Assembly (NCBI GenBank): GCA_019187495.1
Contig: JABAQN010000061.1
Location: 23,447-87,446, forward strand
Direction: 5' to 3'
DNA: 64,000 nt
Origin: Steroidobacteraceae bacterium
GTDB lineage: Bacteria > Pseudomonadota > Gammaproteobacteria > Steroidobacterales > Steroidobacteraceae
Made by a program: the position numbers and the translations under genes. Below the pieces are notes generated by a model, which worked only from the letters and a program-made list of their open reading frames with translations, did no database searches and was not told where the DNA came from. This document shows, in pieces, positions 26,739 through 36,871 of the stretch. Numbering within the stretch: the first letter of the stretch is position 1; every line of letters starts with the position of its first letter.

Positions 26739-29317
26739 TTCGTTACCAGTTCACGTAGTCCGCCGGAGATCAGCGTCGAGACGTCATAGAGGGCGCGCGC
26801 CAGCTGCAGTCCGCCCGGCGAGGCGAGATAGCGCGGCTCCCACACCGGGTCGAACTTCTCCTTGTAGCGGCGCAATCCCTCGAAGTTGTAGAACGCCTCG
26901 CCATGGCGGTAGAGAAAGCCGCCCATCCGGTGCCACAGCGGCGCGAGCGCGCGCGACTCGAGTCCCGAGAGCGGCGCCATGCCGAGATTGAACCAGCGAT
27001 ACCCCTGGGCCCGGCCCCACAGCATCAGCTCGACCAGCAGGTAGTCCATCGCGCCCGCCGGCGCGTCGCGACCGAAGCGCATCAGGTCGATCGACAGTTC
27101 CTCGCGCGTCCCGGTCGGCCAGAGATTCGCGAATGCGACGATGCTGCCCTCGAGCCGCACCAGGGCCACCGCAAAATGGCGCAGGTAATCTTCGGAGAAT
27201 GCGCCGACCGAAAAGCGCTTTTCCGCCGTTGCCTTGTCATCGAGCCAGGTATCCGAAATCGCGCGCAGGCGCGGCAGCAGCGGCTCGAGCGCGGCAGGCG
27301 CCACGACTTCGAAGCTGCCTCCGGCGCGTTCAGCCCGCCGCCTCGCCTGCCGCAGCTCGGCACGCGCGCTGCCTTCGAGGCTGAACCCATCGAGCGCAAT
27401 GCGCGCCTCCTCGCCGAGCTTGACCAGCGACAGGCCGAGATCGACATACAGCGACAGGTTCGGACCACCCACCTGGTAGAACACCGTGCGCCCGCCGCGC
27501 CGGTCGACGAGCTCACGGAACGCCCAGACGAGATCCTGCCGCTGCGGTGCGGAACCGACCGGATCGCCCAGTCCGACCCAACTCTGTCCCGATACCTGGT
27601 ACATCAGGAAGGCGTCGGCATCCCGATGGAAGAGCACCCGCTTGTCGCCGGCGAGCACGGCGTTCGCGAGGCTCGCGTCGGTCTGGGCAAGTGCCGTGCC
27701 GATGCGCGCCCATTCATCCGGTTCGGGCGTATGCGGCTCGGCGGGCGCGGGTTGCAACAGGTTCGCGGCGACGAAGCCTGCGAGCAGCACGATCACCGCG
27801 AGCGAGGCGCGCAGCATCCGCGGCGCATCGCCATGCAGCGCGAATGTCCACCACAGCTCATTCGAGTAAGGCACGTGGCGGTTGGCGAGAAAGCCGACCC
27901 ACACCGACAGCGCCACGATGATGCCGACGCTCGCGAGCCAGCCCGCCGTGAAACGCTGGCTCATGATCGACGCGGGCCGGTAGAACGCCGCGCCCGACAG
28001 CAGCGTGACGAGCAGCACGAGTCCGAGATAGGACGCTTCCTCGAAGTCGAGGCCCTTCAGCAGCGAGGCGCAGATGCCGGCCACCAGCAGCCATACCGTC
28101 AGGTGCCAGGCGGCGCGCAGGCGCCGGTAGAGACCACGCGCGAGCACCAGCAGGCCGACGCCGGCGACGCTGCCCGCAAGGTGCGACACCTCGAGCAGCG
28201 GCAGCGGCACGACGTGCCGCAGTTCGCGAATGCGCGTATCGAGGCCGGGCGTGGCGCCCGAGAGCAGCAGCACCCCACCTGCGACGAACACCAGCACGCC
28301 GATCAGTTGCGGCGCGATGGGCAGCAGCAGCGGCGTGATCCATCCGCCCGCCGTGCGCCGCACCTGCGCGAGGCGCGTGCGCTGCCGATGGAGCTCGTGC
28401 GCCAGCAGCGCGGCAGCCGCGAGTGCGAGCGGCGCAAGATAGTAGAGCGCGCGATAGGCGAGCAGGCCGCCGAGGAGTTGCGGAGCGGGCACGCCGCGCA
28501 GCGCGAGCAGCAGGATTGCCTCGAATACGCCGAGCCCGCCGGGCACCTGGCTCACGACGCCGCCGACGACCGCGATGGCGAAGACGCCGGCGAAGGTCAC
28601 GAAGTCGAGTCCGTCCGGATGCGGGACCAGGGCCCACAACACCCCCGCGGCCACCGAAAGCTCGACGACACCGACACACAACTGCGCGAGCGCAAGGCGC
28701 GCGCCCGGCGGCCGGATCTGCCACGCGCCGATCACGATGGAGCCGCGGGCGAAAGACGCCCACGCCAGGTAGGCAAGTACGGCCACGAGCAGGCACGTGC
28801 CGAAGAGTCGCGACCAGATGTGGCCGAGATGCAGGGCCGTGGTGCCGGGCACCGCGGCGAGGGCGGCGGATCCGGCGAGCACCGACAGGCCGATCGCCGT
28901 GGTGACTGCACAGAAGGAGACGACCGTCGCGACATCGACCGCTGTCAGTCCCTGCGTCGAGTAGACACGGTAGCGGATCGCGGTCCCGGTGAACGCCGCG
29001 AAACTCATGTTGTGGCCGAAGGCGAATGCAATGAACGAGGTGAGGGCCGTGCGCGGGTAGGAAACCGGCTTGCCGACATAGCGCACGGCCATCGTGTCGT
29101 AGAGCGTGAGGAGCAGGTAGCTGAGCGCCGTCAGTGAACCGGCAAGCGCGATGCGGGATGCCGGAATGGCGCGCAATTCGGCGACGATGTCGCGCAGATG
29201 ATAGCTCGCGACGGCGTGGTGCACGACGATGATCACGAGCACGAACACGATCGCCGACACGAGCGGCGCGAGCCAGCGGTGCCAGGCCATCGCGGGGTCG
29301 TCTGCGACGTGTGACAT
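26735..29317 (-). CDS. mprF: Lysylphosphatidylglycerol synthase/flippase (MprF/LpiA)
   Basis: An 860-aa membrane protein. The first ~500 residues are hydrophobic with about 14 helices (flippase domain, including SQVPGGLGVFEAILLL). The C-terminal cytosolic synthase domain carries FRELVDRRGGRTVFYQVGG, ARAELRQARRRAERAG and WFNLGMAPLSGLESRALAP, as in MprF, which transfers lysine from Lys-tRNA to phosphatidylglycerol. This alters membrane charge and acid/peptide tolerance. Coupled to the acvB-like hydrolase gene. The upstream ATG at 29317 was kept; an in-frame ATG nine codons later is also possible. Confidence 0.92.
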   Translation of the reverse strand: MSHVADDPAMAWHRWLAPLVSAIVFVLVIIVVHHAVASYHLRDIVAELRAIPASRIALAGSLTALSYLLLTLYDTMAVRYVGKPVSYPRTALTSFIAFAFGHNMSFAAFTGTAIRYRVYSTQGLTAVDVATVVSFCAVTTAIGLSVLAGSAALAAVPGTTALHLGHIWSRLFGTCLLVAVLAYLAWASFARGSIVIGAWQIRPPGARLALAQLCVGVVELSVAAGVLWALVPHPDGLDFVTFAGVFAIAVVGGVVSQVPGGLGVFEAILLLALRGVPAPQLLGGLLAYRALYYLAPLALAAAALLAHELHRQRTRLAQVRRTAGGWITPLLLPIAPQLIGVLVFVAGGVLLLSGATPGLDTRIRELRHVVPLPLLEVSHLAGSVAGVGLLVLARGLYRRLRAAWHLTVWLLVAGICASLLKGLDFEEASYLGLVLLVTLLSGAAFYRPASIMSQRFTAGWLASVGIIVALSVWVGFLANRHVPYSNELWWTFALHGDAPRMLRASLAVIVLLAGFVAANLLQPAPAEPHTPEPDEWARIGTALAQTDASLANAVLAGDKRVLFHRDADAFLMYQVSGQSWVGLGDPVGSAPQRQDLVWAFRELVDRRGGRTVFYQVGGPNLSLYVDLGLSLVKLGEEARIALDGFSLEGSARAELRQARRRAERAGGSFEVVAPAALEPLLPRLRAISDTWLDDKATAEKRFSVGAFSEDYLRHFAVALVRLEGSIVAFANLWPTGTREELSIDLMRFGRDAPAGAMDYLLVELMLWGRAQGYRWFNLGMAPLSGLESRALAPLWHRMGGFLYRHGEAFYNFEGLRRYKEKFDPVWEPRYLASPGGLQLARALYDVSTLISGGLRELVTK

Positions 29318-29444
29318 CAGGTGCCAGCCTACGACAATGGCAGCGGCTTCGTCTTACTTTTCCGTAATCTTCGGAACGATCACCGCGCCGGGCGCATCGA
29401 ATCTTCAGGCATATCCCTGCGCACCGTGCGCATGCGAGGCGCCC

Positions 29445-29918
29445 ATGTCGATTCGCACTTTGATTCCGGTTGTGCTCACCGCGGTGCTCGCAGCGGCGTG
29501 CGTGAGTTCGGGACGCGGTTTTGGCGAGACGCGCCGCGGTGGTGAGCACGTCGATTTCACCTGGACTGCGCGGGGTGATCACTCCGGCACGATGACGGCG
29601 ACGCTGGCGAGTGGCCAGACCCTCACCGGGCCCTACTTCCAGATCACGCAGGACAGCCGGATCGAGGAACTGCGGCCGCTCTGGTATGGCTGGCGTTCGG
29701 CGTGGCGCGGCTGGCCGTACTGGGGTCCGGTGCCGCAGACCGCATTCGTGACCCATTACACGGGTCGCGTGGTCGCGAACCTCGAGGGCATGGACAACCT
29801 GCGCATGCGTTGCCGCTTCACGCTCGAACACCCGGCCTCGCAGATGGCGGGCGGCGGCACGGGCAAGTGCCAGCTCGGCAACGGGCAGACCATCGACGCC
29901 CAATTCCCCTCGACCTGA
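29445..29918 (+). CDS. Hypothetical lipoprotein
   Basis: A 157-aa predicted lipoprotein: hydrophobic signal followed by lipobox LAAAC (Cys19), then a soluble domain with many Trp and Tyr residues (EELRPLWYGWRSAWRGWPYWG). Two conserved-looking cysteines occur late (MRCRF and GKCQLGNG). ATG 29445 is preceded by GAGG and gives the lipobox directly. I do not recognise a family with certainty. It is followed by the second long hairpin element. Single gene, divergent from mprF. Confidence 0.7.
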   Translation: MSIRTLIPVVLTAVLAAACVSSGRGFGETRRGGEHVDFTWTARGDHSGTMTATLASGQTLTGPYFQITQDSRIEELRPLWYGWRSAWRGWPYWGPVPQTAFVTHYTGRVVANLEGMDNLRMRCRFTLEHPASQMAGGGTGKCQLGNGQTIDAQFPST

Positions 29919-29931
29919 CCAGGGCCAATCC

Positions 29932-30004
29932 TGGTGCCGGGCTTTCGGTTGTTCGGTTATTTGCCCAACGTGCAAATAACCGAACAACCGAAAGCCCGGC
30001 ACCA
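29932..30004. repeat. Long intergenic hairpin element, copy 2
   Basis: Perfect inverted repeat with 33-nt arms (begins TGGTGCCGGGCTTTCGGTTG) around a 7-nt centre. Compared with copy 1 (17350-17414), one base differs in each arm in a way that keeps pairing (TTCCGG/CCGGAA versus TTTCGG/CCGAAA). It follows a lipoprotein gene by 13 nt and precedes the propeller gene by about 90 nt. Confidence 0.82.
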
Positions 30005-30095
30005 ATGCCCGATGCGGCGAAGCGCAGCGCCGGCGCGGTGAGTTGCCTGTCCGCGGCCGTAGTGCGCTCCGGTCGGCGCGCTATCGTCTGGCCGC

Positions 30096-31397
30096 ATGAG
30101 GGGTGGCGCCGCATTCCTGCCATTGCTTTGCCTGGCTTCCGTCGCCGACGCGCAGGGTACTTTTCATGGCGATGGCGCACGCACGGGTGTCTACGCGACA
30201 TCCGGGCCCACGCATTTCAGCGGCGTGAAGTGGTCCTTCGACACGGGCGGCCCGATTTTCGCCTCGCCCGTGCTCGCCGGAAACTCGGTCTACATCGCGA
30301 GCGCGAGCGGCGCCCTGTTCGCACTCGAACGAGACACGGGCATGGAGCGCTGGAGATTCACCTCGCGCATGCCGATCTCCTCGACACCCGCAATCGCGGG
30401 CGACACGCTCTATTTTGTGTCTTCCGTCGGCTCGCTCGTCGCCCTCGATCCCGCAACCGGGCAACCGAAGTGGGTCTTCGCGACGGAATACGAGCGTCGT
30501 TTCGAAGCGAAGGGCCTGCATGGTTACGGTCCAGCCGGACAGACGATACCCGACGCCTGGGACGTCTTCACTTCGTCTCCCGTCGTCGCCGAGGGGAAGG
30601 TCTACTTCGGCAGCGGTGACGGCAATGTGTACGCCGTCGACGCGGCGAGCGGCGTGCTGCAATGGAAGCTCCCGCTGCGCAACGTGGTGCACGCCTCCCC
30701 CGCGTACGCCAACGGCGTGATATTCATCGGCAGCTGGGGCGGCGACTTCCAGGCGATCGACGCGGCCACCGGGCGCCCGAAGTGGCAGTTCCAGGCCGGT
30801 GAGGATCCGGCACGCCACAACCAGGTCGGCTTCCAGTCGTCCGCCGCCGTCGTGGACGGCGTCGTCTATGTGGGCTGTCGCGATGCGCATGTTTATGCGC
30901 TCGACGCGAAAACGGGCCGCAAGCTGTGGGACTATCCGACGAGCAAGTCATGGGTGAACGGCACGCCGGCAGTCCGCGGCGGCGTCGTCTACGTCGGCAC
31001 CTCGGACAGCTCGCGTTTCATGGCGCTCGATGCGAAGACCGGCCGGTTGCGGTTCAACTTCGATGCGAAGGCCTACGTCTTCTCGTCGGCGGCGCTGGCC
31101 GGCAGCCTCGCATACTTCGGCAGCCACAACGGCCGTCTTTTTGCCATCGACGCCCGGACCGGCGATTGCGTGTGGACTTTCCAGACCGATGCGTCGAAGG
31201 AAGATCCGCTGCACCTGCTCGATGCCGACGGCCGCCTGAATGCCGGCGGGTTCGCGCCCGTGTTCCGCGATTACCAGGACATGTACATCGACCTCTACCG
31301 CTTCCGGTCGATCGGGGCCATCCTGTCGTCCCCGGCCGTCGACGAGGGTGTCGTGTACGTCGGCAGCCTGGACGGTCGTCTCTACGCGCTGCATTGA
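30096..31397 (+). CDS. PQQ-type beta-propeller repeat protein
   Basis: A 433-aa exported protein. Signal peptide MRGGAAFLPLLCLASVADA, then at least six repeats of the form VYxGSxDGxLYALD-T-G-W (for example VYFGSGDGNVYAVDAASG and VYVGSLDGRLYALH), typical of PQQ-dehydrogenase-like or BamB-like propellers. No haem or metal motif of a real quinoprotein dehydrogenase was seen, so it may be a binding or scaffold propeller. Separated from the following epimerase gene by only 14 nt, so probably one operon. Confidence 0.85.
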   Translation: MRGGAAFLPLLCLASVADAQGTFHGDGARTGVYATSGPTHFSGVKWSFDTGGPIFASPVLAGNSVYIASASGALFALERDTGMERWRFTSRMPISSTPAIAGDTLYFVSSVGSLVALDPATGQPKWVFATEYERRFEAKGLHGYGPAGQTIPDAWDVFTSSPVVAEGKVYFGSGDGNVYAVDAASGVLQWKLPLRNVVHASPAYANGVIFIGSWGGDFQAIDAATGRPKWQFQAGEDPARHNQVGFQSSAAVVDGVVYVGCRDAHVYALDAKTGRKLWDYPTSKSWVNGTPAVRGGVVYVGTSDSSRFMALDAKTGRLRFNFDAKAYVFSSAALAGSLAYFGSHNGRLFAIDARTGDCVWTFQTDASKEDPLHLLDADGRLNAGGFAPVFRDYQDMYIDLYRFRSIGAILSSPAVDEGVVYVGSLDGRLYALH

Positions 31398-31411
31398 AAG
31401 GTCCGTTTACC

Positions 31412-32505
31412 ATGTTCAATCGTCGTGATGTCATCCAGGCGGGGATCGGAGCCACCGCACTTGCGGCCACGCGCGGCGCACTCGCGAAGGAAAGCGCGCC
31501 ACAGACGCTGCTGATCCTCGGCGGCACGGGCTTTCTCGGCCCACACCTCACGACGCAGGCGCTTGCGCGCGGCTGGAAAGTCACGCACTTCAATCGCGGC
31601 AAGCGGGACGCCGATGGTGTCCCCGGCGTCGAAACGCTGCACGGCGATCGCCGGGGCCAGCTCGAGGCGTTGCGCGATCGCAAGTGGGACGCCGTCATTG
31701 ACAACACCGGCTATATCCCGAAGTTCGTCCAGCAGTCCGCTCAACTCCTCGCGCCGAACGTCGGCTATTGCCTGTTCGTGTCGAGCATTTCGGCCTACGC
31801 GAGCTTCGCCAAGCCGAACGACGAGTCGTCCCCGACCGGCAAGCTCGCGAACATCGAGGAAGACAAGGTCACGAATGAGACCTATAGCCCCATGAAGGCG
31901 CTGTGCGAGACCTACACGATGCGGGCGTTCGATGGTCGTGCGAGCGTCGTGCGCCCGGGCTACATCGTCGGCCCGCTCGATCCGACCGATCGCTTCACTT
32001 ACTGGCCGGTGCGCGCCGCCCGGGGTGGCGAGATGCTGGCCCCCGGCACGCCGCAGGATCCGATCCAGGTCATCGATGTGCGCGACCTCACCGCGTGGAT
32101 GCTCGCGCTCGTCGGGCAGCGCACCGCCGGCTTCTACAATGCGGTGACGCGCCCGAGGGAGTACACGATCGGCGACGTGATCCGCGCAAGCCTCGATGCC
32201 TCACCGGGTAGCGGCACGAAAGTCACCTGGGTGCCGGAGACCTACCTGCTCGAACATTGGAAGCCTGAGGAAGTCGACGTACCGCCCTGGTCGCCGATGC
32301 ACGGCGAATCCGCGGGCGCCTCGCTCACGTCGAACGAACGCGCGCGCGCCGCGGGCCTGACGACGCGACCGCTTGCGGAGACGGTGCGGGATACGCTCGC
32401 CTGGTTCCGCACCCTGCCCGCCGAGCGGCAGGCCAATCTCAAGGCCGGCATCGACCCGGCGATCGAGGCCACGACCCTCGCAGCCCGGCACCACGTCGAG
32501 GTCGT
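31412..32505 (+). CDS. Tat-exported NAD-dependent epimerase/dehydratase (no stop codon at natural end)
   Basis: Short-chain dehydrogenase-type epimerase with a twin-arginine leader (NRRDVIQAGIGATALAA), a Rossmann motif LLILGGTGFLGPHL, and VSSISAYASF, then YSPMKALCE near the catalytic Tyr-Lys position. Homology-like sequence ends around 32490 (LKAGIDPAIEA). No stop follows: the frame stays open to 34024, through the antisense of the convergent TauE-like gene and into cysJ. The end given here is my estimate of the natural end, not a stop codon. See the separate finding. Substrate unknown, perhaps a sugar or nucleotide-linked compound. Confidence 0.72.
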
Positions 32506-33259
32506 GCGCCAGCCGCAGCACGCTCGTCGCGATCACCAGCAGTCCGACGGCGATGGTGAACGGGCGCAACGAGACCCGCCGCGCGAGCAATGCGGCAAAT
32601 GGCGCCGCGACCAGCGCCCCGCAGAGCAGCCCGAGCGCGATACCCGACAGCCGCTCGAAGCCGACATGCGACACGAGCATTCCGAACACGGTCGCGGCGA
32701 CGAAGGTCTCCGCCACCACACTCGTGCCGACGACATGGCGCGGGCTCGCACCCAGCGCCACGAGATTGCTGGTCACGAGCGGGCCCCACACCCCGGAGGT
32801 CGCCTCGAGCAGCCCGCCCGCGAAGCCGACGGCGCCCTGCGCGCGCGCCGACGCGCGGTTTGGAATCGTGTGCATCGCCCGCCAGACGATGAACGCACCC
32901 GCCAGCAGCAGATAGAGACTGATCGCCACGCCGATCCAGCGCGTGAAGCTCTTGGTCAGGAGCGTCGCCCCCGCAAACCCGCCGAGCACGCCCGCCACCG
33001 TGAGCACGAGCAGCATCCGCCCATCGACATTGCGCAGCAGCGCATGCGACACGCCCGTTGCCGTACCGGTAAAGAGCTTGGCGCCATTGACGGACGCGCT
33101 CGCGAGCTCGCGCGGCACGCCGGCCGCCGCCAGCACTGCCGCACTGATCGTCCCGAATCCCATCCCGAGCGCACCATCAAAGATCTGCGCGACGAACCCC
33201 ACGGCCGCAAATGCCCAGGTTTCCGGGCTGGAAAGGATCGCGACGACGGATTGCCACAT
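32201..33259 (-). CDS. TauE/SafE-family sulfite exporter-like membrane protein, with abnormal C-terminal extension
   Basis: Membrane protein with eight or so hydrophobic segments, starting WAFAAVGFVAQIFDGALGMGFG, which contains the conserved G-x-G-M-G-F-G start of TauE/SafE carriers, and a second repeat (GLLEATSGVWGPLVTSNLVALG). Natural-looking sequence ends near 32510 (IATSVLRLAHDL). The frame then runs on for about 100 residues of low-quality Arg/Gly-rich sequence, which is the antisense of the epimerase gene, to a stop at 32201. Location next to cysJ suggests transport of sulfite, sulfate or a sulfonate, but the gene is divergent from the operon and this is inferred. Confidence 0.75.
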   Translation of the reverse strand: MWQSVVAILSSPETWAFAAVGFVAQIFDGALGMGFGTISAAVLAAAGVPRELASASVNGAKLFTGTATGVSHALLRNVDGRMLLVLTVAGVLGGFAGATLLTKSFTRWIGVAISLYLLLAGAFIVWRAMHTIPNRASARAQGAVGFAGGLLEATSGVWGPLVTSNLVALGASPRHVVGTSVVAETFVAATVFGMLVSHVGFERLSGIALGLLCGALVAAPFAALLARRVSLRPFTIAVGLLVIATSVLRLAHDLDVVPGCEGRGLDRRVDAGLEIGLPLGGQGAEPGERIPHRLRKRSRRQARGARAFVRRERGARGFAVHRRPGRYVDFLRLPMFEQVGLRHPGDFRAATR

Positions 33260-33369
33260 AGGGTAGGGCGAGCATGCCTTGAGGTACGCGGTGCAGCGAT
33301 ATCTTTCGATTATGACGGTATAGCCCCGAAGTCGGCGACTCGCCCGGCGTGCGCCCGTAGTCTCGCCGC

Positions 33370-35193
33370 ATGTCCGCCGTTCCCGCGATTCCGCTGTATT
33401 CCCCCGACTTGCCGCCGCTGCCGGAAGCGAGGCTGCGCCTGCTCACGGAGCTCACCCACGGTCTCGACGCCGGCGCCCTCCTCTATGTGTCGGGCTACGC
33501 CGCAGGACTCGCCGCCGCGCAGCACCAGGGCCTCGCCCCGGCCCACGTGCCCGTCCAGCCGCACGGGGCATCGGCGAGCCTGCGCGCGACCATCCTCTAC
33601 GCCTCACACACCGGCAACGGCCGGCGCATCGCCGAGAAGCTCACCGCGACGCTCGAGTCGCAAGGCCTCCCCGCGCGTGCCGTCGCGGCCGGCGACTACG
33701 CCACCCGCGAGCTCGCGCAGGAGCGGCTGCTGTATCTCGTCGTCAGCACGCACGGCGACGGTGATCCGCCGGACGACGCCCGAGCGTTCTTCGATTTCCT
33801 GCTCGGCCGCAAGGCGCCGCGCCTCGAGCAGCTGCGCTTCACCGTACTCGCGCTCGGCGATTCGAGTTATCCGAAGTTCTGCGAGGCCGGACGCATTGCC
33901 GACGAGCGCCTCGCAGCGCTCGGGGCGAGCCCGATCGCCCCGCGGATCGATTGCGACGTCGATTTCGACGCCGCGGCCGCCGCCTGGTCGGACAGCGCCC
34001 TTCGCCACGCCGCCGAGGCCCTGAAGCCGGCCGGCGACGCGCCCCGACTGTCGATCGTGTCGCCACTGCGCGCGGCCGCGCCCGCGCTCGCCACACGCGA
34101 CGCGCCGGCCGTCGCTGAAGTGCTCGTGCGCCAGCGCATCACCGGCCGCACGAGCGATCACCCCGTGACGCACATCGAAATCGCCGCGCCCGCCGACACC
34201 CTCGCTTACGAACCCGGCGATGCGGTCGGTATCTGGCATCGCAACCCCGATTTCCTCGTCGCGCAGATCGCCCGGGCGCTGCAGCTCGATCCCGCGATGC
34301 GCGTCGCGCACGGCGCTGATGACCACACGCTCGGCGAGTGGCTCGCGGCGCATCGCGAGATCACGCGCCTGTCGCGCCCGGTGCTCGAAACGCACGCGGC
34401 GCTCGCGAACAACGACGAGCTGCGCAGGATCGTCGAGGGCGACGCGGATGCGCGCGCGAAGCTGCTGCGCGACTGGCAGTTCATCGATCTCCTCGAGACC
34501 TGGCCCGCTGCCTGGACCGGTGAGGCCCTGGTCGCCGCGCTGCGGCCCATCACGCCGCGCCTCTACTCGATTGCCTCGAGCCGCAGCGAAGTCGGCGACG
34601 AGTTGCACCTGACCGTCGCGGCCGTCGACTACGAGCGCAGTGGCGCGCGCCGCGTGGGCGCGGCATCGTATTTCCTCTCCTCGGAAGCGCCCGAACTGCG
34701 CGCCTACATCGAGCCGAACACGCGCTTTCGCCTGCCGGACGACTCCCGTCGCGACATCGTGATGATCGGCGCGGGCACCGGGATCGCGCCCTATCGCGCC
34801 TTCCTGCAGGCGCGCGGCGCGCAGGGCGCGCGCGGCCGCCATTGGCTGCTCTTCGGCGCGCGGCGCTTCTCGAGCGATTTCCTCTACCAGGGCGAATGGC
34901 TCGCCGCGCGCAAGCGCGGGTTGTTGCATCGCCTCGACCTCGCGACCTCACGCGACCAGGCGGAGAAGATCTACGTTCAGCATCGCCTGCGCGAGCACGG
35001 CGCGGAACTCTGGCGCTGGCTCGAGGGCGGCGCCTCGCTCTATGTGTGCGGTGATGCCACGCGCATGGCGCCCGACGTGCACGCAGCACTGCGCGAGGTC
35101 GTCGCGACGCACGGTGCGCGCTCCGCCGACGCGGCGGAGGAGTACCTGCGCGACCTCGCCGCCGACCGGCGCTACCTGCGGGACGTGTACTGA
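33370..35193 (+). CDS. cysJ: NADPH-dependent sulfite reductase flavoprotein subunit
   Basis: Passes electrons from NADPH to the haemoprotein subunit. The 607-aa protein shows the CysJ N-terminus ([20 protein letters not shown]), a flavodoxin domain ([30 protein letters not shown]), the FAD site ([16 protein letters not shown]), the NADPH site ([14 protein letters not shown]) and the terminal YLRDVY. First gene of a tightly packed operon; the next ATG begins 1 nt after its stop. Normal length for the family (about 600). Confidence 0.95.
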   Translation: MSAVPAIPLYSPDLPPLPEARLRLLTELTHGLDAGALLYVSGYAAGLAAAQHQGLAPAHVPVQPHGASASLRATILYASHTGNGRRIAEKLTATLESQGLPARAVAAGDYATRELAQERLLYLVVSTHGDGDPPDDARAFFDFLLGRKAPRLEQLRFTVLALGDSSYPKFCEAGRIADERLAALGASPIAPRIDCDVDFDAAAAAWSDSALRHAAEALKPAGDAPRLSIVSPLRAAAPALATRDAPAVAEVLVRQRITGRTSDHPVTHIEIAAPADTLAYEPGDAVGIWHRNPDFLVAQIARALQLDPAMRVAHGADDHTLGEWLAAHREITRLSRPVLETHAALANNDELRRIVEGDADARAKLLRDWQFIDLLETWPAAWTGEALVAALRPITPRLYSIASSRSEVGDELHLTVAAVDYERSGARRVGAASYFLSSEAPELRAYIEPNTRFRLPDDSRRDIVMIGAGTGIAPYRAFLQARGAQGARGRHWLLFGARRFSSDFLYQGEWLAARKRGLLHRLDLATSRDQAEKIYVQHRLREHGAELWRWLEGGASLYVCGDATRMAPDVHAALREVVATHGARSADAAEEYLRDLAADRRYLRDVY

Positions 35194-35194
35194 C

Positions 35195-36871
35195 ATGGGC
35201 GACTCCGCACCGCTGAGCCCGGTCGAGCATATCAAGGCCGCAAGTCGCGGCCTGCGCGGCACGCTCGCGGCGAGCCTCGCGGATGCGCCCACGGGCGCGC
35301 TCGCCGACGACGACACCAACGTCCTCAAGTTCCACGGCAGCTACCAGCAGGACGACCGCGACCTGCGCGAAGAGCGGCGGCTGCAGAAGCTCGAGCCCGC
35401 GTACAGCTTCATGATCCGCACGCGCCTGCCGGGCGGCGTCTGCACGCCGCGGCAATGGCTCGCGCTCGATGCGATCGCGCGCCGGTACGGCAACGGCACG
35501 CTGCGCCTCACGACCCGCCAGGCGTTCCAGCTCCACGGCGTCGTCAAGCGCGAGCTCAAGGCGACGATGGCCGCGATCAACGCGACACTGCTCGACACGA
35601 TCGCCGCCTGTGGCGACGTCAATCGCAACGTGATCGCGAGCGTGAATCCGGTCGAGTCCCGCCTGCACGCCGACGTTTACGGGTGGGCCGCGAAGATCTC
35701 GGAGCACCTGCTCCCCCGCACACGGGCCTATCACGAGATCTGGCTGGGTGAGGAAAAGATTGCGGGCACGCCCGAACTCGAGCCGATCTATGGCGCGACC
35801 TACCTGCCGCGCAAGTTCAAGGTCGCGGTCGTCGTGCCGCCACTCAACGATGTCGACGTATTCGCGCACGACCTCGGCCTCATCGCGATCATCGAGGAAA
35901 CCGCGCACGGCCCGCGCCTCGCCGGCTTCAATGTCGCGGTCGGCGGCGGGCTCGGCGCGACGCATGGCGATGCGACCACCTACCCACGCCTCGCGCAGGT
36001 CATCGGCTTCATCGCGCCCGATGATGTGCTGGCCGTCACCGAAGCGGTGGTCACGACGCAGCGCGATTTCGGCGATCGCGCAAACCGCAAGCGCGCGCGC
36101 CTCAAGTACACGCTCGAGACGATGGGCCTGCCCGCGTTCGTCGCGGAGGTGGAGCGTCGCGCGCAAGTGTCGCTCGCGCCCGCGCGACCCTGGCGTTTCA
36201 CGACCAACGGCGACCGCTTCGGCTGGACGAAGGGGTTCGATGGTCGGTGGCATCTCAACCTGCGCATCCCCTCCGGACGCATCGCCGATCGCGACAGCGC
36301 ACGGCAACTTTCAGGGCTTCGCGCCATCGCGCAAGTGCATCGCGGCGATTTCCGCCTGACACCGAACCAGAACCTGATCATCGCGAATGTGGCGCCGGAG
36401 GATCGCGCGGCAATCGACACGCTGGTCGTCGACCACGGGCTCGACCTCTACACCCGCGCCTCACCGACCTCCCTCGATGCGCTCGCCTGCGTCGCGCTGC
36501 CCACCTGCCCGCTCGCGATGGCCGAAGCCGAGCGCTACCTGCCCTCCTTCCTCGCGGCGTTCGAGGCGCGCCTCGCACACCACGGTCTCGCGCAGGTACC
36601 GGTGCTCGTGCGCATTTCGGGTTGCCCCAACGGTTGCTCGCGGCCCTATCTCGCCGAAATCGCGCTCGTCGGCAAGGCGCCGGGTCGCTACAACCTGCAC
36701 CTCGGCGGCAACGCCACCGGCGAGCGCCTCAACGTGCTGTACCGCGAGAATCTCGCGGAAGCGGCCATCCTCGAGGCGCTCGATCCGCTCCTGTGGCAGT
36801 TCGCGAACGAGCGCCGGCCCGACGAACGATTCGGAGATTTCCTGTGGCGTGCGAAGCTGCTGTCCGTATGA
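35195..36871 (+). CDS. cysI: Sulfite reductase haemoprotein subunit
   Basis: Reduces sulfite to sulfide with siroheme and a 4Fe-4S cluster. Of 558 aa. The cluster/siroheme cysteines are in [10 protein letters not shown] (C-x5-C) and [11 protein letters not shown] (C-x3-C), and the two ferredoxin-like repeats ([39 protein letters not shown]) are visible. It follows cysJ with a 1-nt gap and overlaps cysH (ATGA). The siroheme it needs is presumably made by the downstream genes. Confidence 0.95.
   Translation: MGDSAPLSPVEHIKAASRGLRGTLAASLADAPTGALADDDTNVLKFHGSYQQDDRDLREERRLQKLEPAYSFMIRTRLPGGVCTPRQWLALDAIARRYGNGTLRLTTRQAFQLHGVVKRELKATMAAINATLLDTIAACGDVNRNVIASVNPVESRLHADVYGWAAKISEHLLPRTRAYHEIWLGEEKIAGTPELEPIYGATYLPRKFKVAVVVPPLNDVDVFAHDLGLIAIIEETAHGPRLAGFNVAVGGGLGATHGDATTYPRLAQVIGFIAPDDVLAVTEAVVTTQRDFGDRANRKRARLKYTLETMGLPAFVAEVERRAQVSLAPARPWRFTTNGDRFGWTKGFDGRWHLNLRIPSGRIADRDSARQLSGLRAIAQVHRGDFRLTPNQNLIIANVAPEDRAAIDTLVVDHGLDLYTRASPTSLDALACVALPTCPLAMAEAERYLPSFLAAFEARLAHHGLAQVPVLVRISGCPNGCSRPYLAEIALVGKAPGRYNLHLGGNATGERLNVLYRENLAEAAILEALDPLLWQFANERRPDERFGDFLWRAKLLSV

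Noticed and set aside
28838..28850. Sequence GTGGTGCCGGGC in mprF as another hairpin-family copy
   Set aside because: It is only a partial arm inside coding sequence with no partner arm; likely chance in GC-rich DNA.
30926..34024. A 1032-residue open frame from the propeller gene region through the epimerase to cysJ
   Set aside because: Only 31412 to about 32500 is protein-like; the rest is antisense of the TauE-like gene and an out-of-frame part of cysJ.
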